This document shows, in pieces, positions 11,945 to 21,676 of a DNA stretch of 64,000 nucleotides. The stretch spans positions 66,866,186 to 66,930,185 of the forward strand of contig CM056743.1 of the NCBI GenBank assembly GCA_029851415.1, given 5' to 3'. This DNA comes from Eretmocerus hayati (taxonomy: Eukaryota; Arthropoda; Insecta; Hymenoptera; Aphelinidae). Position numbers and translations under genes: made by a program. The notes below the pieces were generated by a model. The model saw only the letters and a list, made by a program, of their open reading frames with translations. It did not search any database and was not told where the DNA came from. Numbering within the stretch: the first letter of the stretch is position 1; every line of letters starts with the position of its first letter.

Positions 11945-12440
11945 GTTTGGATATTCATGCTCGTTCACTCGCTTACGATGAATTGATAGAAAATTACGGC
12001 TGGTCTACGAGTCAATGTTTTTCTTTATTACGAAGACAACGTTTTGATGGTTAATTGACCATCCTCATCAGGTCTCAATCCATGAAATCACAAGTATAAT
12101 TCGCGAGTTTGAATTACTCATCAGATATAAGATCAGAGTCATTATTTGATATTTGTCTAAAACTGAAATTCTCATATACAGTTATTAGTAATTATATACG
12201 ATCGAAGTACATTGAAACAATTATGACATCACTCACAATCTTACATATGGAAAACGATCTAGACCACAGAGACGTGGTAACAGAAGTAAATAAAATTGAT
12301 TGAGATCGATCGGTAATAACCTAATGAAAACAGAGACATCTGTGAATCATTATCCAATCTACTCTTCATGATAAGATAGGAAATAATGTAACCATCACAA
12401 GATACAATTCAACCTAAGAACAATCTGAATATTTTGAATA
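11945..12440 (-). repeat. Pseudo-LTR of PLE-A, upstream copy
   Basis: It is a direct repeat of 6208-6650, with an extension on its left (11945-11985) that is also found at the right end of the inverted tail (25815-25860). A hammerhead-like core lies at 12041-12071. Confidence 0.7.
12041..12071 (-). ncRNA. Hammerhead-type motif in PLE-A (copy 2, mutated)
   Basis: The minus strand has an intact CTGATGAG and stem GATGGT/ACCATC, followed by CAAAAC in place of CGAAAC. It has one core change relative to the consensus of the three copies. Confidence 0.6.
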
Positions 12441-13037
12441 TTCTGGTAGAATTCTTAATTATCACTCTAAACATCACATATCACAGAAGAAAGCTATGGT
12501 TTATGGGCAAATCTCACGAAGTATGCGGTTTGGCCGAACAGGCCTATTTTCACGTTGTCAGAACAACAGTCGCGTTATTTCCGCCGCTCGCATTAGATCA
12601 TTTTGAAGATCTACTCATATTTAATAGTTCTGCATCATTCAGAAGTCTAAAAATTGCTATAGAAAGGTACTGGGAGACGCTTCTTCGTGACAAAATCACA
12701 ATTTTCGACCGAACAGGGCCATAGTTCTCTCACGCCTTAGCTCGCCACAGGCGGGGCGGTTCACCGATCGGTCTGAAAATTGGATATGTGATGGATTATA
12801 ATACATAGAAACATATAATTTCCGCCCGAGGCTGTGCCTATCAATGCGTCGGAGTGCCGATGATTCGTTGGAGCGAACTCCGATTCTACATTTTCTCCTG
12901 TATCGCTCTTCTAATGGATGCAGCACTCGGGGCGGTGAATATTTCGTATCTGTAGAAACGACATATTATTCTACATCCAAAAACCTACAAATCTAGCCCA
13001 AGAACGATAGTGTGCTCGATTCCGCACGACGATGCGG

Positions 13038-13984
13038 TATGACTGGCCGAGCCTGAATTAGGTCCAGTCATATCCAGATTAAATCTGGTTTATCAATTTG
13101 GATTCGGTTATGCTGCATATTATCAAAAGAGAGAGAGGGATGTCGAGTGATAACAAATAAGTGTACGTTTAAGTACCGAAGCTTTAATGGAAATAAAGTG
13201 AAAACGATTCAAACATATTTACAAGAAATATTTACAAGTGGTCATTAGACCGATAAAGTAAGCGCGAAAGCTCGAGCACGAGGTCGGGAGGGCACGATGA
13301 GGAAGACATTCTACTGATAGGCACCAGAGAGAGAAAGAGAGATCGGGCTGGCACTTACAGATGTTGTCGATGTTGCTTGTCAAAGGGACGAGATGTCTAC
13401 GATGTCCAGACGCAGATAGATTTGCCCCGAAGATGGGCCGACGAGGGTGCCGAGCGCGGGCCACGAGATTCCAAGCACGGGCCGAAGGTATGCCGAAGCG
13501 CAGGGCCAAGCGATGCCAGGACGGTCCGAAAACTATAGACCACCAGGTTGGTCGAGGATCTGCTTTCAATGGGTTTGACGCACACGCGAAAACCCGGAAA
13601 AGTTGCTCCAAAAGTGCGGCCACGAGGCAACGAGGTAATATTTGGCGCGAATAAAATATACGGCGGAGCGCAACGTGCTCGCTTTACTCCGGTCTCGCTA
13701 GGAAAGCCGTGGAATGCCGCACGCCGGCGATGTGCGCGACTTCGATGCGCGCGGAGGGGAAAGACGGGGGGCGCGGGGGGTCGAGCTTCTGCAGCTGCTG
13801 CTGCTAGCGACGGCCCGCGAGCGCTATACATATATGCCAACTCTCTCTCTCTCTCTCTTACCTTCGGCTGTCCACTCCTTCTCTCTTGCCGTCGCTGTAA
13901 TATAAATGTGATGTAATGATATAATATTCATTATTATATTTGGCCTAGGAGAGAGGGAGACGGTAGGTATATTATACCGTCACA
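13038..13984 (-). repeat. 3' LTR of the gypsy element
   Basis: 947 bp, reading TGTGACGG... on the minus strand and ending ...CCAGTCATA. It is the same as the other LTR apart from one CT unit in the (CT)n tract at about 13841 (18 versus 20 bases). The middle part (13400-13800) is very GC-rich and contains overlapping open frames on both strands that I take as composition artefacts. One GGTC-N4-GACC palindrome lies at 13240-13251. An ATTAAA-type polyadenylation signal may lie near 13182. Confidence 0.93.
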
Positions 13985-13995
13985 CCCCTCCCCCA
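13985..13995 (-). promoter_or_regulatory. Polypurine tract
   Basis: Directly inside the 3' LTR the minus strand reads TGGGGGAGGGG, the purine run that primes plus-strand DNA synthesis in LTR elements. Confidence 0.85.
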
Positions 13996-14536
13996 GACGC
14001 TGGGTAGCCATCGGCGTACCAGCTCGGAACTACCCTCTCTCAGTCTGGGCCAAATAGATAAAATTGACCATTGTAGTCATGATATGAAAATAAGAATTAT
14101 AGTAATGAAATTATGGTTGGGTTTCTGAAATAAAAGATTGCAATTTATGAAAGTAGATGTAATTCCTCAAAAATTCGAAGGGGAAACTTAATATTATGTC
14201 ATACGACCGTTCGTCCATACTATTCATTTGATCATTTTGATCATTGATCACTGGAGAGCGTTCATTTCACTGCACTGTTCATAGCACTTAGGCCCACAGG
14301 AAATTTCACTTATTGGCCATCACTGATGCACTTGGTCTCTTGAATCGACCACTAGGCACTTATTGAGCATACTGTACATACATAATGCGAATCATACTCA
14401 TGGACAATTGTCCCATAGCCCATACTTCAGCATACGACCATACGTCACTCAATCCATACTTTTACAAACGAATAGTATTTGAATTTATGAATAACTAAAA
14501 TTTTGTTTGATTGACTATTTTGTCACATGATTATTT

Positions 14537-15014
14537 GGTCGCAGACCTTGCACATTCAGTGCGATTTGTCAAAAAGAAAAACTAGTCGAAAGAAAATTGT
14601 CAAAAGACATTTGAGACTTTTATACATTTTCAAAAATTAAAGAAAAAACCTATAACATGATCAAATTTGGTCAAATGACCGTAACGAGTGATGAATAAAG
14701 AAGTGATCAAGGAGATATTCACTACAAAAATTCAAAATTTCGGTCATAGACCTTAACTTAACTTTATGGTAATGGTCAACGGACCGTCAAACTTTTATAA
14801 AGAGAAAATGAAAATTGGTCATGTGACCGTAACTTAATTCTAAGAAATTGGTCAAAGGACCTATGAACTGACAAAACAAATGAAAATTTGGTCAGTTGAC
14901 CGTTATAAAGGGTAAAAATTAAAGGAAAGCGATATAGATCGGTCAAGAGACCTCTTCTTCGGGTAAAACCCATATCTTCGGTCTCCAGACCATCTTCATT
15001 TTCGGTCAAAGACC
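14537..15014. promoter_or_regulatory. Array of ten GGTC-N3/4-GACC palindromes
   Basis: Ten copies occur at 14537, 14669, 14742, 14774, 14817, 14850, 14890, 14941, 14980 and 15004. Seven have a 4-bp and three a 3-bp centre. Spacing is 24-132 bp, mostly 30-50. They lie between ORF3 and the polypurine tract, and the last one or two enter the 3' end of ORF3. Single copies recur in each LTR (13240, 23376) and in the leader (22432). The centres vary while the arms are fixed, as in binding sites for a dimeric protein. The position recalls clustered protein sites such as the insulator of Drosophila gypsy, but the motif is different and I know of no match. Confidence 0.8.
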
Positions 15015-15781
15015 TACTTCTTCTTCTGGTTCTTCTCCACCAGATAATGATCGTCGTAATTTGGACAATCTCTTGGACTGCGGACACCACGTTCGCCACA
15101 TACTGAGCAGTGGCCAAAATCGTTGTAGTGCCCATCCCGAAGTCTTTCTTGGCGGCGCTGCATGCGCTCCTGTTGGTTCTTTTTGAAGTAATCTTGAACT
15201 TTGGCTTGTTCAAGCTCCTCCTGGGCTTTTTTCGCCGCTTGCTCGGCCTTTTTTAGGTTTTCCAGGGCCACCCGTGCTGCCGCTTCCCTTTTCGCAATCT
15301 CTCGGTTGCGTTCTTCCCGGATCTCACGTGCAGTAAGGTAGTCCAAGTTCTCTTGTTCGACTTCTTCAGCGTACTCGAGCAAGTGTCGGAAAGGGGCCAA
15401 ATTCCGCGCATATTTGATCTCGAGATTCTTGCTCATCTCAATGAGATTTTCGCCGGTTTTGTTGACAGCCCTAACATCGGCGCGGTGCTGAAGCACGAGA
15501 GCGAGCAGAGCCCTGCCATCTTCTTCGAGCTGTTGCTCTGGTGACAATTCGACTGCCTCTTCTTGAATTACCGGTCGAGGTTCTTCCGGTTCCTCCTGTG
15601 AATTAGCGATCAAAGGCTCGGCTGGTGGGCCAGTTGGGTCCGGGCTATCCTCAGCACCTTGGACCGTTGGCACATTTTGGTTACCAATACTGGGAGTGGA
15701 GTGCTCCTCTAGGATCTGCATCTCTTCCAGTATTGCTGCCATTTGTTCCGGAGTTTTGCCGGTTCCTTCTTGATGATCCAT
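15014..15781 (-). CDS. ORF3: coiled-coil protein with zinc-knuckle-like C-terminus
   Basis: 255 residues, intact, downstream of integrase where some gypsy elements have env. Residues 1-80 are rich in E, P and Q. About 140-215 form a long charged coiled coil (many E, K, R, A). At 225-239 lies C-x2-C-x10-C (CSVCGERGVRSPRDC), a knuckle-like cluster that lacks the usual His, followed by a basic end. There is no signal peptide or membrane segment, so it is not an envelope protein. It could be a nucleic-acid binding or assembly protein, or a second Gag-like protein; I do not recognise the family. It is expressed either from a spliced RNA or by reinitiation, which the sequence does not settle. It is retained in a young element, which argues for function. 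Confidence 0.75.
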   Translation of the reverse strand: MDHQEGTGKTPEQMAAILEEMQILEEHSTPSIGNQNVPTVQGAEDSPDPTGPPAEPLIANSQEEPEEPRPVIQEEAVELSPEQQLEEDGRALLALVLQHRADVRAVNKTGENLIEMSKNLEIKYARNLAPFRHLLEYAEEVEQENLDYLTAREIREERNREIAKREAAARVALENLKKAEQAAKKAQEELEQAKVQDYFKKNQQERMQRRQERLRDGHYNDFGHCSVCGERGVRSPRDCPNYDDHYLVEKNQKKK

Positions 15782-15910
15782 TTTCTGAAAAGATTAGTCT
15801 TATGTTGTTTTTGTTATCTCAATTTTCTACGGACTGGTGTCCACTACTCAGAAAAAAGAGATGTCTACAAGCATTCTAGGCAAAATAGTATAAGTCGAAA
15901 GATAGAATTA

Positions 15911-17521
15911 CTATTTTGCCAAGCGACTACTAGATCTAGTGCGCATAGGGGATAAGTTTGACGCATTCAAGATCTTCTTCTTAGTGGATCCTTTTGGTCG
16001 ACCACGCGGTCGTTTCGGTATGGGTTCGGTCGTCTGCGCCGGAGCTATGTCGACCGTATCATGGTCTCGTTCATGATGAATCGAGGGCACGAAACTGACG
16101 CGTTTTTTGGTTACCACGATTTTGGTTTTCCTTGGTCGGCCTCTTTTCTTGGTAATTTTTGGAGTGTTTGCCTTTGACGCAACGTTTTTAGCGGGTCTGA
16201 GCACTCGACATGGTCCTTGATTGAACGAATTGTCGTCTGACGGACCGATTATTGATTGTTCAATTTCTGGTTCGTTTAGGGGCTCTTCACCATCGATGTA
16301 GGGTTTCAGGTCTTGAACATGCGCTTTCCCGATGCTTTGGCCCGATTCATCGGCCAGTTCGTAAACATTTGAACCGAGTCGAGCTAGGATGGTAAATTTG
16401 CCATCGAATTTAGGCGCAAGTTTGCCTGTGATACCCTGAGCCTGTGATGATAAGACTCTGTTACGCTTCCAGACAGCATCTCCTACTGCATATTGGACAT
16501 CACGTCGCTTTTTGTTGTAATATTGAGCTTGATGCTCGTGAGCTTTTTGTGAATTGGTCGCTGCGACCATGTGCAAGTCAGGCAGTTTGAGCATATGTGC
16601 TTGCCAATCATTTACTGCTTGCACCAGCTCTTTTTCAGCATACGTGAGTTCTTGTTGTCGTTTGAAATTTTTAGGTGGAACTGGATTACGTCCATAGTTC
16701 ATAAAAGCTGGACTGAGGTGAGTCGAGTGTTGGACGCTTGAGTTGTACGCGAACTGAAGTTCCGTCACATGTTCGTCCCAGCGACTATGTTTGTCCTCTA
16801 AATATGCGATTATGGACGTTTTGATTGTTCTTATGTATCGTTCTGCTGGATTACAATGGGCGGCGTAAGGTGGTATTGTCATATGTACTATACCCCGCTC
16901 CTCCAGGTATTTGTCAATTACTTTGTTAGAGTATTCAGGACCGTTATCCGACAGGAATATTTCCGGAGTACCATAACGTAAGATTATTTTTGAATCTAGT
17001 GCTTTACGCACAGTCAGTGCATTCGCTTTGCGAACTGGCACACATTCCATCCATTTTGTAAATAAGTCAATAAAGACAATCATATATTCATTGCCGTGAA
17101 CACTGCGAGGGAATACGCAAGTGTCGGCTGCTACAACTTGCCATGGTCTTGTGATGGACCGTTTGCCCATGAGGCCTGCTGGTGCAAGTTGTTGCACTTT
17201 ACATTGTTGACAAATAGTGCATTTTCTTACAAAATTTGCAACGTCTTGATATAAATTTGGCCAGAAGTAATAAAGTATTGCACGTTGATGTGTTTTAAAT
17301 CGACCATAGTGGCCTGCTGTTACTTCTTCATGGCATTCTTTTAAAATTTTCAAACGATTTTCTTGCGGGATTACTAATTTCCACGCATCGTTATCAAGTC
17401 CAAGATCATCAAGGATTTCGTAGGGGTTTGTAATGATACAGATTTTCACCCACGATCTTCCAATTTGGAAATTCTTTTGGTCGATTTTGGACCTCGTTGA
17501 ATTTCTCAATGTACCATGCAT
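15911..17521 (-). CDS. Gypsy integrase with AT-hook tail
   Basis: The frame covers the whole integrase. The zinc-binding domain has His64, His71, Cys101 and Cys104. The catalytic core has Asp133, Asp192 and Glu228 (35 residues apart, as in DDx35E). A C-terminal domain with a VGDAVWKRNRVLSSQAQG stretch is typical of gypsy integrases. The last 80 residues hold two AT-hook cores, RGRP at about 460 and 506, in basic surroundings, which suggests minor-groove binding. The first 40 or so residues are out of register with the expected RNase H-integrase linker. The frame overlaps the upstream pol frame by about 110 bp and is offset from it by one base, so either a base was lost in this copy or there is a second frameshift. 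The enzyme would insert the cDNA into host DNA. Confidence 0.9.
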   Translation of the reverse strand: MHGTLRNSTRSKIDQKNFQIGRSWVKICIITNPYEILDDLGLDNDAWKLVIPQENRLKILKECHEEVTAGHYGRFKTHQRAILYYFWPNLYQDVANFVRKCTICQQCKVQQLAPAGLMGKRSITRPWQVVAADTCVFPRSVHGNEYMIVFIDLFTKWMECVPVRKANALTVRKALDSKIILRYGTPEIFLSDNGPEYSNKVIDKYLEERGIVHMTIPPYAAHCNPAERYIRTIKTSIIAYLEDKHSRWDEHVTELQFAYNSSVQHSTHLSPAFMNYGRNPVPPKNFKRQQELTYAEKELVQAVNDWQAHMLKLPDLHMVAATNSQKAHEHQAQYYNKKRRDVQYAVGDAVWKRNRVLSSQAQGITGKLAPKFDGKFTILARLGSNVYELADESGQSIGKAHVQDLKPYIDGEEPLNEPEIEQSIIGPSDDNSFNQGPCRVLRPAKNVASKANTPKITKKRGRPRKTKIVVTKKRVSFVPSIHHERDHDTVDIAPAQTTEPIPKRPRGRPKGSTKKKILNASNLSPMRTRSSSRLAK

Positions 17522-19571
17522 CTTGCGTGGATTTTTCTACACTAATGGTCGCAAGACCAGATGCCTCGGGCACTTCTTCGTCTTCGTATAACCTAGACAA
17601 GCAGTCTGGCACGATATTTTTATTTCCTGGTCGATGTTGTATGGTGAAGTCATGGCTTTGTAATTCAAGAGCCCAGCGGGCTAGACGTCCTGTGGGATTC
17701 CGTAGGTTAAATAACCAACGCAGACTACTGTGGTCAGTTATGACTTTGAATGGATATCCCTCAATATATGGTCGGAATTTTCTTATTGCCCATAAAAGAG
17801 CTAGGCATTCTCGTTCTGTACAGGAGAAATTCTTTTCTTGTGGCGTGAGTACTCTGCTAGCAAATTCTAGAGGGCGCTCTTCACCATCTACTATTTGCAC
17901 AAGCAGGGCTCCTAGGCCCGTATTCGACGCATCGGTCTGGATTTGAAATTCGAGATTGTGATTAGGCCGATTCAAGACTGGAGCCGTTGCAAGCATGATT
18001 TTTATTTGCTCAAAGGCATTTTGTTGCTCATCAGTCCATAAGAAAGGCGTCCCCTTCTTGGTTAGGCGAGTGAGCGGTTCGGCAATCGTGGCAAAATCAT
18101 TTAGGAATTTTCTATACCACGACGCCATGCCTAAGAAGCGCTGCAATTTTTTCAAAGTCTTCGGAGCTGGATATTCCACAATTGGCTTGATCTTCTCTGG
18201 ATCCGGTCGAAAGCCGTCACGATTGACTAGGACTCCGAGGTACCTAACTTCGTCCTTGCAAAAGTGACTTTTTTCACGATTAATTGTTAGACCGGCATCT
18301 TTGATTTTCTTCAAAATTAGCTCTAGTACTTCTAGATGTTTTTCAAACGTCTCAGTTACTATGATGATGTCGTCTAAATAACTGAACGCGAATGGCTCTA
18401 ATTCAGGACCGATTAAATCGTCCATTAGGGCCTGGTAGGTCGCAGGACCATTACAGACCCCATACGGTAGTTTTGTGAACTCGAACAAACCTAATCCGGG
18501 TACTGTAAATGCCTTAAATTGTTCTGAGCCTTTTTTAAGTGGAATAGACCAGTATGCGGAGCTCATGTCTATAGTGCTGATATATTTAGCATTTTGAAGC
18601 TTCCGTAGAATTGCATCCATTTGCGGTATAGGATATGCATTTTTGCGTGACACATTATTCAATTTTCTGTAGTCAACACAAAAGCGATATTCGCCATTCG
18701 ATTTCCTAACCATAACTACGGGGCTAGACCATGCGCTTGTCGATTTTCTGATCACTCCGAGTTCGAGCATTTTCCGGACTTGATCATGCATTTCGTCCTC
18801 GATCCGTTTGGATACGGGGTAGTATTTTTGTTTGATCGGTCGACAAGATTCGACGACGATCTCATGTTCAATCCGGTCCGTGCAACCAATACTTGGACCA
18901 TGTACTACAATATTTCTATCTAGTACGTCATCTAACAATTTGCGCTGCTTATCGGTGAGATCTTCAATGCCGACTGATGCGAGGTGTGCTGTATTTAAAT
19001 CGTCCTGAGTCGCGAACTCAACAGTAAAAGGGTCAGATGGGCCCTTCTCGCCTTTCACTGTCATCGTACTTTCTTCAGGCACAAGAATTGCATTGAAAGA
19101 ATACGCGAAGTCTGCTCCCAAAATTAGATCGCAGGCTAACTTTTCATAAATGAACATTGCGATTTCTTTCTTCACGCCAGCAACCTCTATAGGTAATTTG
19201 GTTTGCGCTACCGGTCGCGCTAATTCACCAGTTGCTAAACGGCAGTGTGGGCCTCGATAGGGCGACACACGAGCTCCAATTGCAGCAGCAATTTGTAGAC
19301 CGATTGGTCCGACAGATGTTCTTGATGCGCCAGTGTCGTAGAGAGCACGTACACAGGCATTTCCTAAGTTTGTTTTGAGCCACCAGCGAGGATGATCGCC
19401 CAGTGGCTTCTCATTGTCATAATCAGATGGTGGACTCTTGTAGTCCGTCGAATATAGTCCTGGTTTCGTGGCTGGCTGTTGGTCACTGACCAACCCATTA
19501 CCAGAGGCCATATCCTCTAGAGAGGCGGTAGAGGCCTTACCTAGTCGCCTCCTCCTCCTTTTTTTTGACAT
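17409..19571 (-). CDS. Gypsy pol: protease, reverse transcriptase, RNase H
   Basis: 720 residues. The aspartic protease has DTGAS at 79-83 and LILGADF at 149-155. RT has RFCVDYRKLN at 296-305, PYGVCNGPATYQ and the catalytic YLDD at 398-401. RNase H has TDASNTGLG from 546, ERECLALLWAI and TDHSSLRWLF from 612. The order is standard for Ty3/gypsy. The apparent Met start lies inside gag, in the -1 frame, just upstream of a run of eight A, so the protein is most likely made as Gag-Pol by frameshifting and not from this Met. The frame closes at 17409, and integrase continues in a different frame. Confidence 0.93.
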   Translation of the reverse strand: MSKKRRRRRLGKASTASLEDMASGNGLVSDQQPATKPGLYSTDYKSPPSDYDNEKPLGDHPRWWLKTNLGNACVRALYDTGASRTSVGPIGLQIAAAIGARVSPYRGPHCRLATGELARPVAQTKLPIEVAGVKKEIAMFIYEKLACDLILGADFAYSFNAILVPEESTMTVKGEKGPSDPFTVEFATQDDLNTAHLASVGIEDLTDKQRKLLDDVLDRNIVVHGPSIGCTDRIEHEIVVESCRPIKQKYYPVSKRIEDEMHDQVRKMLELGVIRKSTSAWSSPVVMVRKSNGEYRFCVDYRKLNNVSRKNAYPIPQMDAILRKLQNAKYISTIDMSSAYWSIPLKKGSEQFKAFTVPGLGLFEFTKLPYGVCNGPATYQALMDDLIGPELEPFAFSYLDDIIIVTETFEKHLEVLELILKKIKDAGLTINREKSHFCKDEVRYLGVLVNRDGFRPDPEKIKPIVEYPAPKTLKKLQRFLGMASWYRKFLNDFATIAEPLTRLTKKGTPFLWTDEQQNAFEQIKIMLATAPVLNRPNHNLEFQIQTDASNTGLGALLVQIVDGEERPLEFASRVLTPQEKNFSCTERECLALLWAIRKFRPYIEGYPFKVITDHSSLRWLFNLRNPTGRLARWALELQSHDFTIQHRPGNKNIVPDCLSRLYEDEEVPEASGLATISVEKSTQDAWYIEKFNEVQNRPKEFPNWKIVGENLYHYKPLRNP

Positions 19572-21676
19572 TCAGGACAGTCATTTTTCGTGTATCCAGG
19601 CCAAGAGCAGTTCCAGCAGAATCTGCTTTTTGGACCAGGACCAGGTTCTTTGTCCTTATTATGGTCGCTTTTAATGACCGGTTTAGGTCTGAAGACTGTA
19701 TTTGATTTAGGTTTGTCACCATCTGACTTATTTTGTTGCTGGCTTGTTGCGGGTTTATTCGCCGATGCGTTCGAAGTTTGTGGCTTGAATGATTTGAGTT
19801 TCTGATCAAACATTTTTGCCATAGCATCTGTCATTTGCGCAATTGTAATTGGAGCATTTGTGCTCGAATTCACTTTAGGCGCTGGCGGTGTAACAGGCGC
19901 AGTCAATGATTTTAATTCTTTTTGAATTAATTCTCTTATGAGTTTGGTAGTTTCAACCAGAGGTTCAACTGAAGTGGCTGCCAGATGAGGTTGTGACTTA
20001 TTATCTTCAGTTTTCTTCGATTCAGGTGGCTTGTATGCCAGTTCAGGTAAAAGAGACTGATCTGGATTTGGTGGTGGTCGATAGAATTTATTATTATCTC
20101 TAATATGCTCTGCTTCTCTAGTGAGCGTAAATAGGTCGTCCACCGATTTAACTTTATCCCGTGGGACCCATTGTTGAATCGTCGGGTGTAAATTGCGGTA
20201 CAGAAGTTCTAATTGTTGATCATCGCTCCACGGTGTATCAAATTTGTCAAGTATTGTCAGTAGACAAACGATATAGTCTCTGGCACGCTCTTCTTTTCCC
20301 TGCGTACGAGACTCTGCTTCTCTGATGAGTCGCTGTTGGAAGTGTTTGTCATGACCAAAACACACGCGAGCATCCATCTTAAATGCAGCCCAATTGGTCC
20401 ATTTGGACCGTGACTGTCTAAACCAACGCAAAGCTGGACCGGCGAGTAACTCGGTCAGTGCGTTCATAAGGTCTTCATCCGCAATATTGGATAAGGTTTT
20501 ACATTCATCCACTCGCTGCAAAAATTCTTCGATGCTGCCATCTTTTTGATCTCCAGAAAAAGTCAATTTCCATTGACGTACTATTTTTCCGATGTCAACA
20601 GGTTGGCTGCGAGTTGAAGTATTTCTTCCGTAGGTGTCGTTGAGACCATTGTGCGCAGCTTGCGATGTAGGTACAAAATTGGTCACATTTGTTGTTCGCA
20701 TGACCGTTTGGTCAGATTGTCGAGTTTGATCTTCATTTGTATTGAAGTACCGAAGATCGTATGTGTCCTGCAAATTCACGTTTCTAGCTCGTGGTGTATT
20801 ATTTGTGATCGTCGGTGCACTCATTGGTAATGCCGTGCTTTGACTCACAGGTACGCGCGTACTGCTCGCGAATTCGCGGGCATCCAATTCGCGCGATTTT
20901 TCAATCCATTGTGCTTCAAGTGCTTGAGCACGCTTGTGTGTTTCTTCGAGCTCACGGCGCGATACCTCAAGCTCATGATTTTTCTTGATCCAACTTGCTT
21001 GTAGAGCATCGACCTGCCTCTGTGTATCGGTCAGACGCTTCATTTGATTTGCGATCATTCGCGGGATATATTGTACCGAGCCATCTTCACATAGGTATGG
21101 AACTATATCAAGGTCGGTTGGACCACCAGTGGTGCTAAAAATTGGCACATTATTTGTTGCTGTTGTGGTTGCTACGGTTGGCCTATTTATTGCACCTGTG
21201 TATGTTGAGGTTGGCTCTGTTACGGTTGTTACTGTCGTAGAGCCGCTTACCAGTAGCACTGGTATTTCAGAAGTATTGTGCTCTTCCAATCTTGATGATG
21301 AGGCCAAGCCTCCGGCTGCCAATGCGTTGTCGTTGACGTCGTCGTTGATGTGGTCTTTGCGGACCGATCTATACGCTGTTTGTACTAAGTCGTTACGCAG
21401 TCTAATTCTATGTTCACGCAAAGTTTCATCATTTTCGAAATCATCGTTTTGAACAAAGTCTGATTCGGTATAATCGCCCATAAGGTAACGCATAAGCCTT
21501 TGCATCTTGACAGGTTCATCACCATCTTCACGGAGTTCAAGTTTGCGAAAGGTCTCTAAGTATTCATCTGGTGGTAGGGTAATTAACCAGGTGGTTAAGT
21601 CTGCTTCGCAGCTAAAAGTTTCATTTTGATTTGCCATGATTTCTAAAAAAGTGGCAAAAGTTTCAAGGTTCATCAA
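19541..21676 (-). CDS. Gypsy gag
   Basis: 711 residues. A long N-terminal half holds a helical region at about 215-275 (repeated ELEVSRRELEETHKRAQ-like text). A retrotransposon-gag capsid core follows at about 370-540 (GSIEEFLQRVDECKTL, ALRWFRQSRSKWTNW, RARDYIVCLLTILDKFD). A P/K-rich stretch precedes a nucleocapsid knuckle at about 687-700, CWNCSWPGYTKNDC. The knuckle has the spacing CX2CX4-X-X4C but a Tyr where His normally binds zinc. The start at 21676 is the first Met after the leader. Gag forms the particle that holds element RNA. Confidence 0.9.
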   Translation of the reverse strand: MMNLETFATFLEIMANQNETFSCEADLTTWLITLPPDEYLETFRKLELREDGDEPVKMQRLMRYLMGDYTESDFVQNDDFENDETLREHRIRLRNDLVQTAYRSVRKDHINDDVNDNALAAGGLASSSRLEEHNTSEIPVLLVSGSTTVTTVTEPTSTYTGAINRPTVATTTATNNVPIFSTTGGPTDLDIVPYLCEDGSVQYIPRMIANQMKRLTDTQRQVDALQASWIKKNHELEVSRRELEETHKRAQALEAQWIEKSRELDAREFASSTRVPVSQSTALPMSAPTITNNTPRARNVNLQDTYDLRYFNTNEDQTRQSDQTVMRTTNVTNFVPTSQAAHNGLNDTYGRNTSTRSQPVDIGKIVRQWKLTFSGDQKDGSIEEFLQRVDECKTLSNIADEDLMNALTELLAGPALRWFRQSRSKWTNWAAFKMDARVCFGHDKHFQQRLIREAESRTQGKEERARDYIVCLLTILDKFDTPWSDDQQLELLYRNLHPTIQQWVPRDKVKSVDDLFTLTREAEHIRDNNKFYRPPPNPDQSLLPELAYKPPESKKTEDNKSQPHLAATSVEPLVETTKLIRELIQKELKSLTAPVTPPAPKVNSSTNAPITIAQMTDAMAKMFDQKLKSFKPQTSNASANKPATSQQQNKSDGDKPKSNTVFRPKPVIKSDHNKDKEPGPGPKSRFCWNCSWPGYTKNDCPECQKKGGGGD
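19557..19567 (-). promoter_or_regulatory. Probable -1 frameshift site between gag and pol
   Basis: In the gag frame the minus strand reads CAA AAA AAA GGA, giving the heptamer A-AAA-AAA, a classical slippery sequence. Pol is exactly in the -1 frame and overlaps gag by 31 bases. A stimulating RNA structure downstream is not obvious by eye; a GGA/GGC repeat follows directly. Confidence 0.7.

Noticed and set aside
6208..12440. Two complete tandem PLEs
   Set aside because: The middle element (PLE-B) has its own target duplication and a different lineage of RT and endonuclease, so the outer parts are one element split by an insertion.
13219..13916. Several overlapping open frames on both strands of the gypsy LTR, repeated at 23355-24069
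   Set aside because: They lie in a very GC-rich part of the LTR, overlap each other in all directions and show no domain. The exact repetition only reflects the LTR pair.
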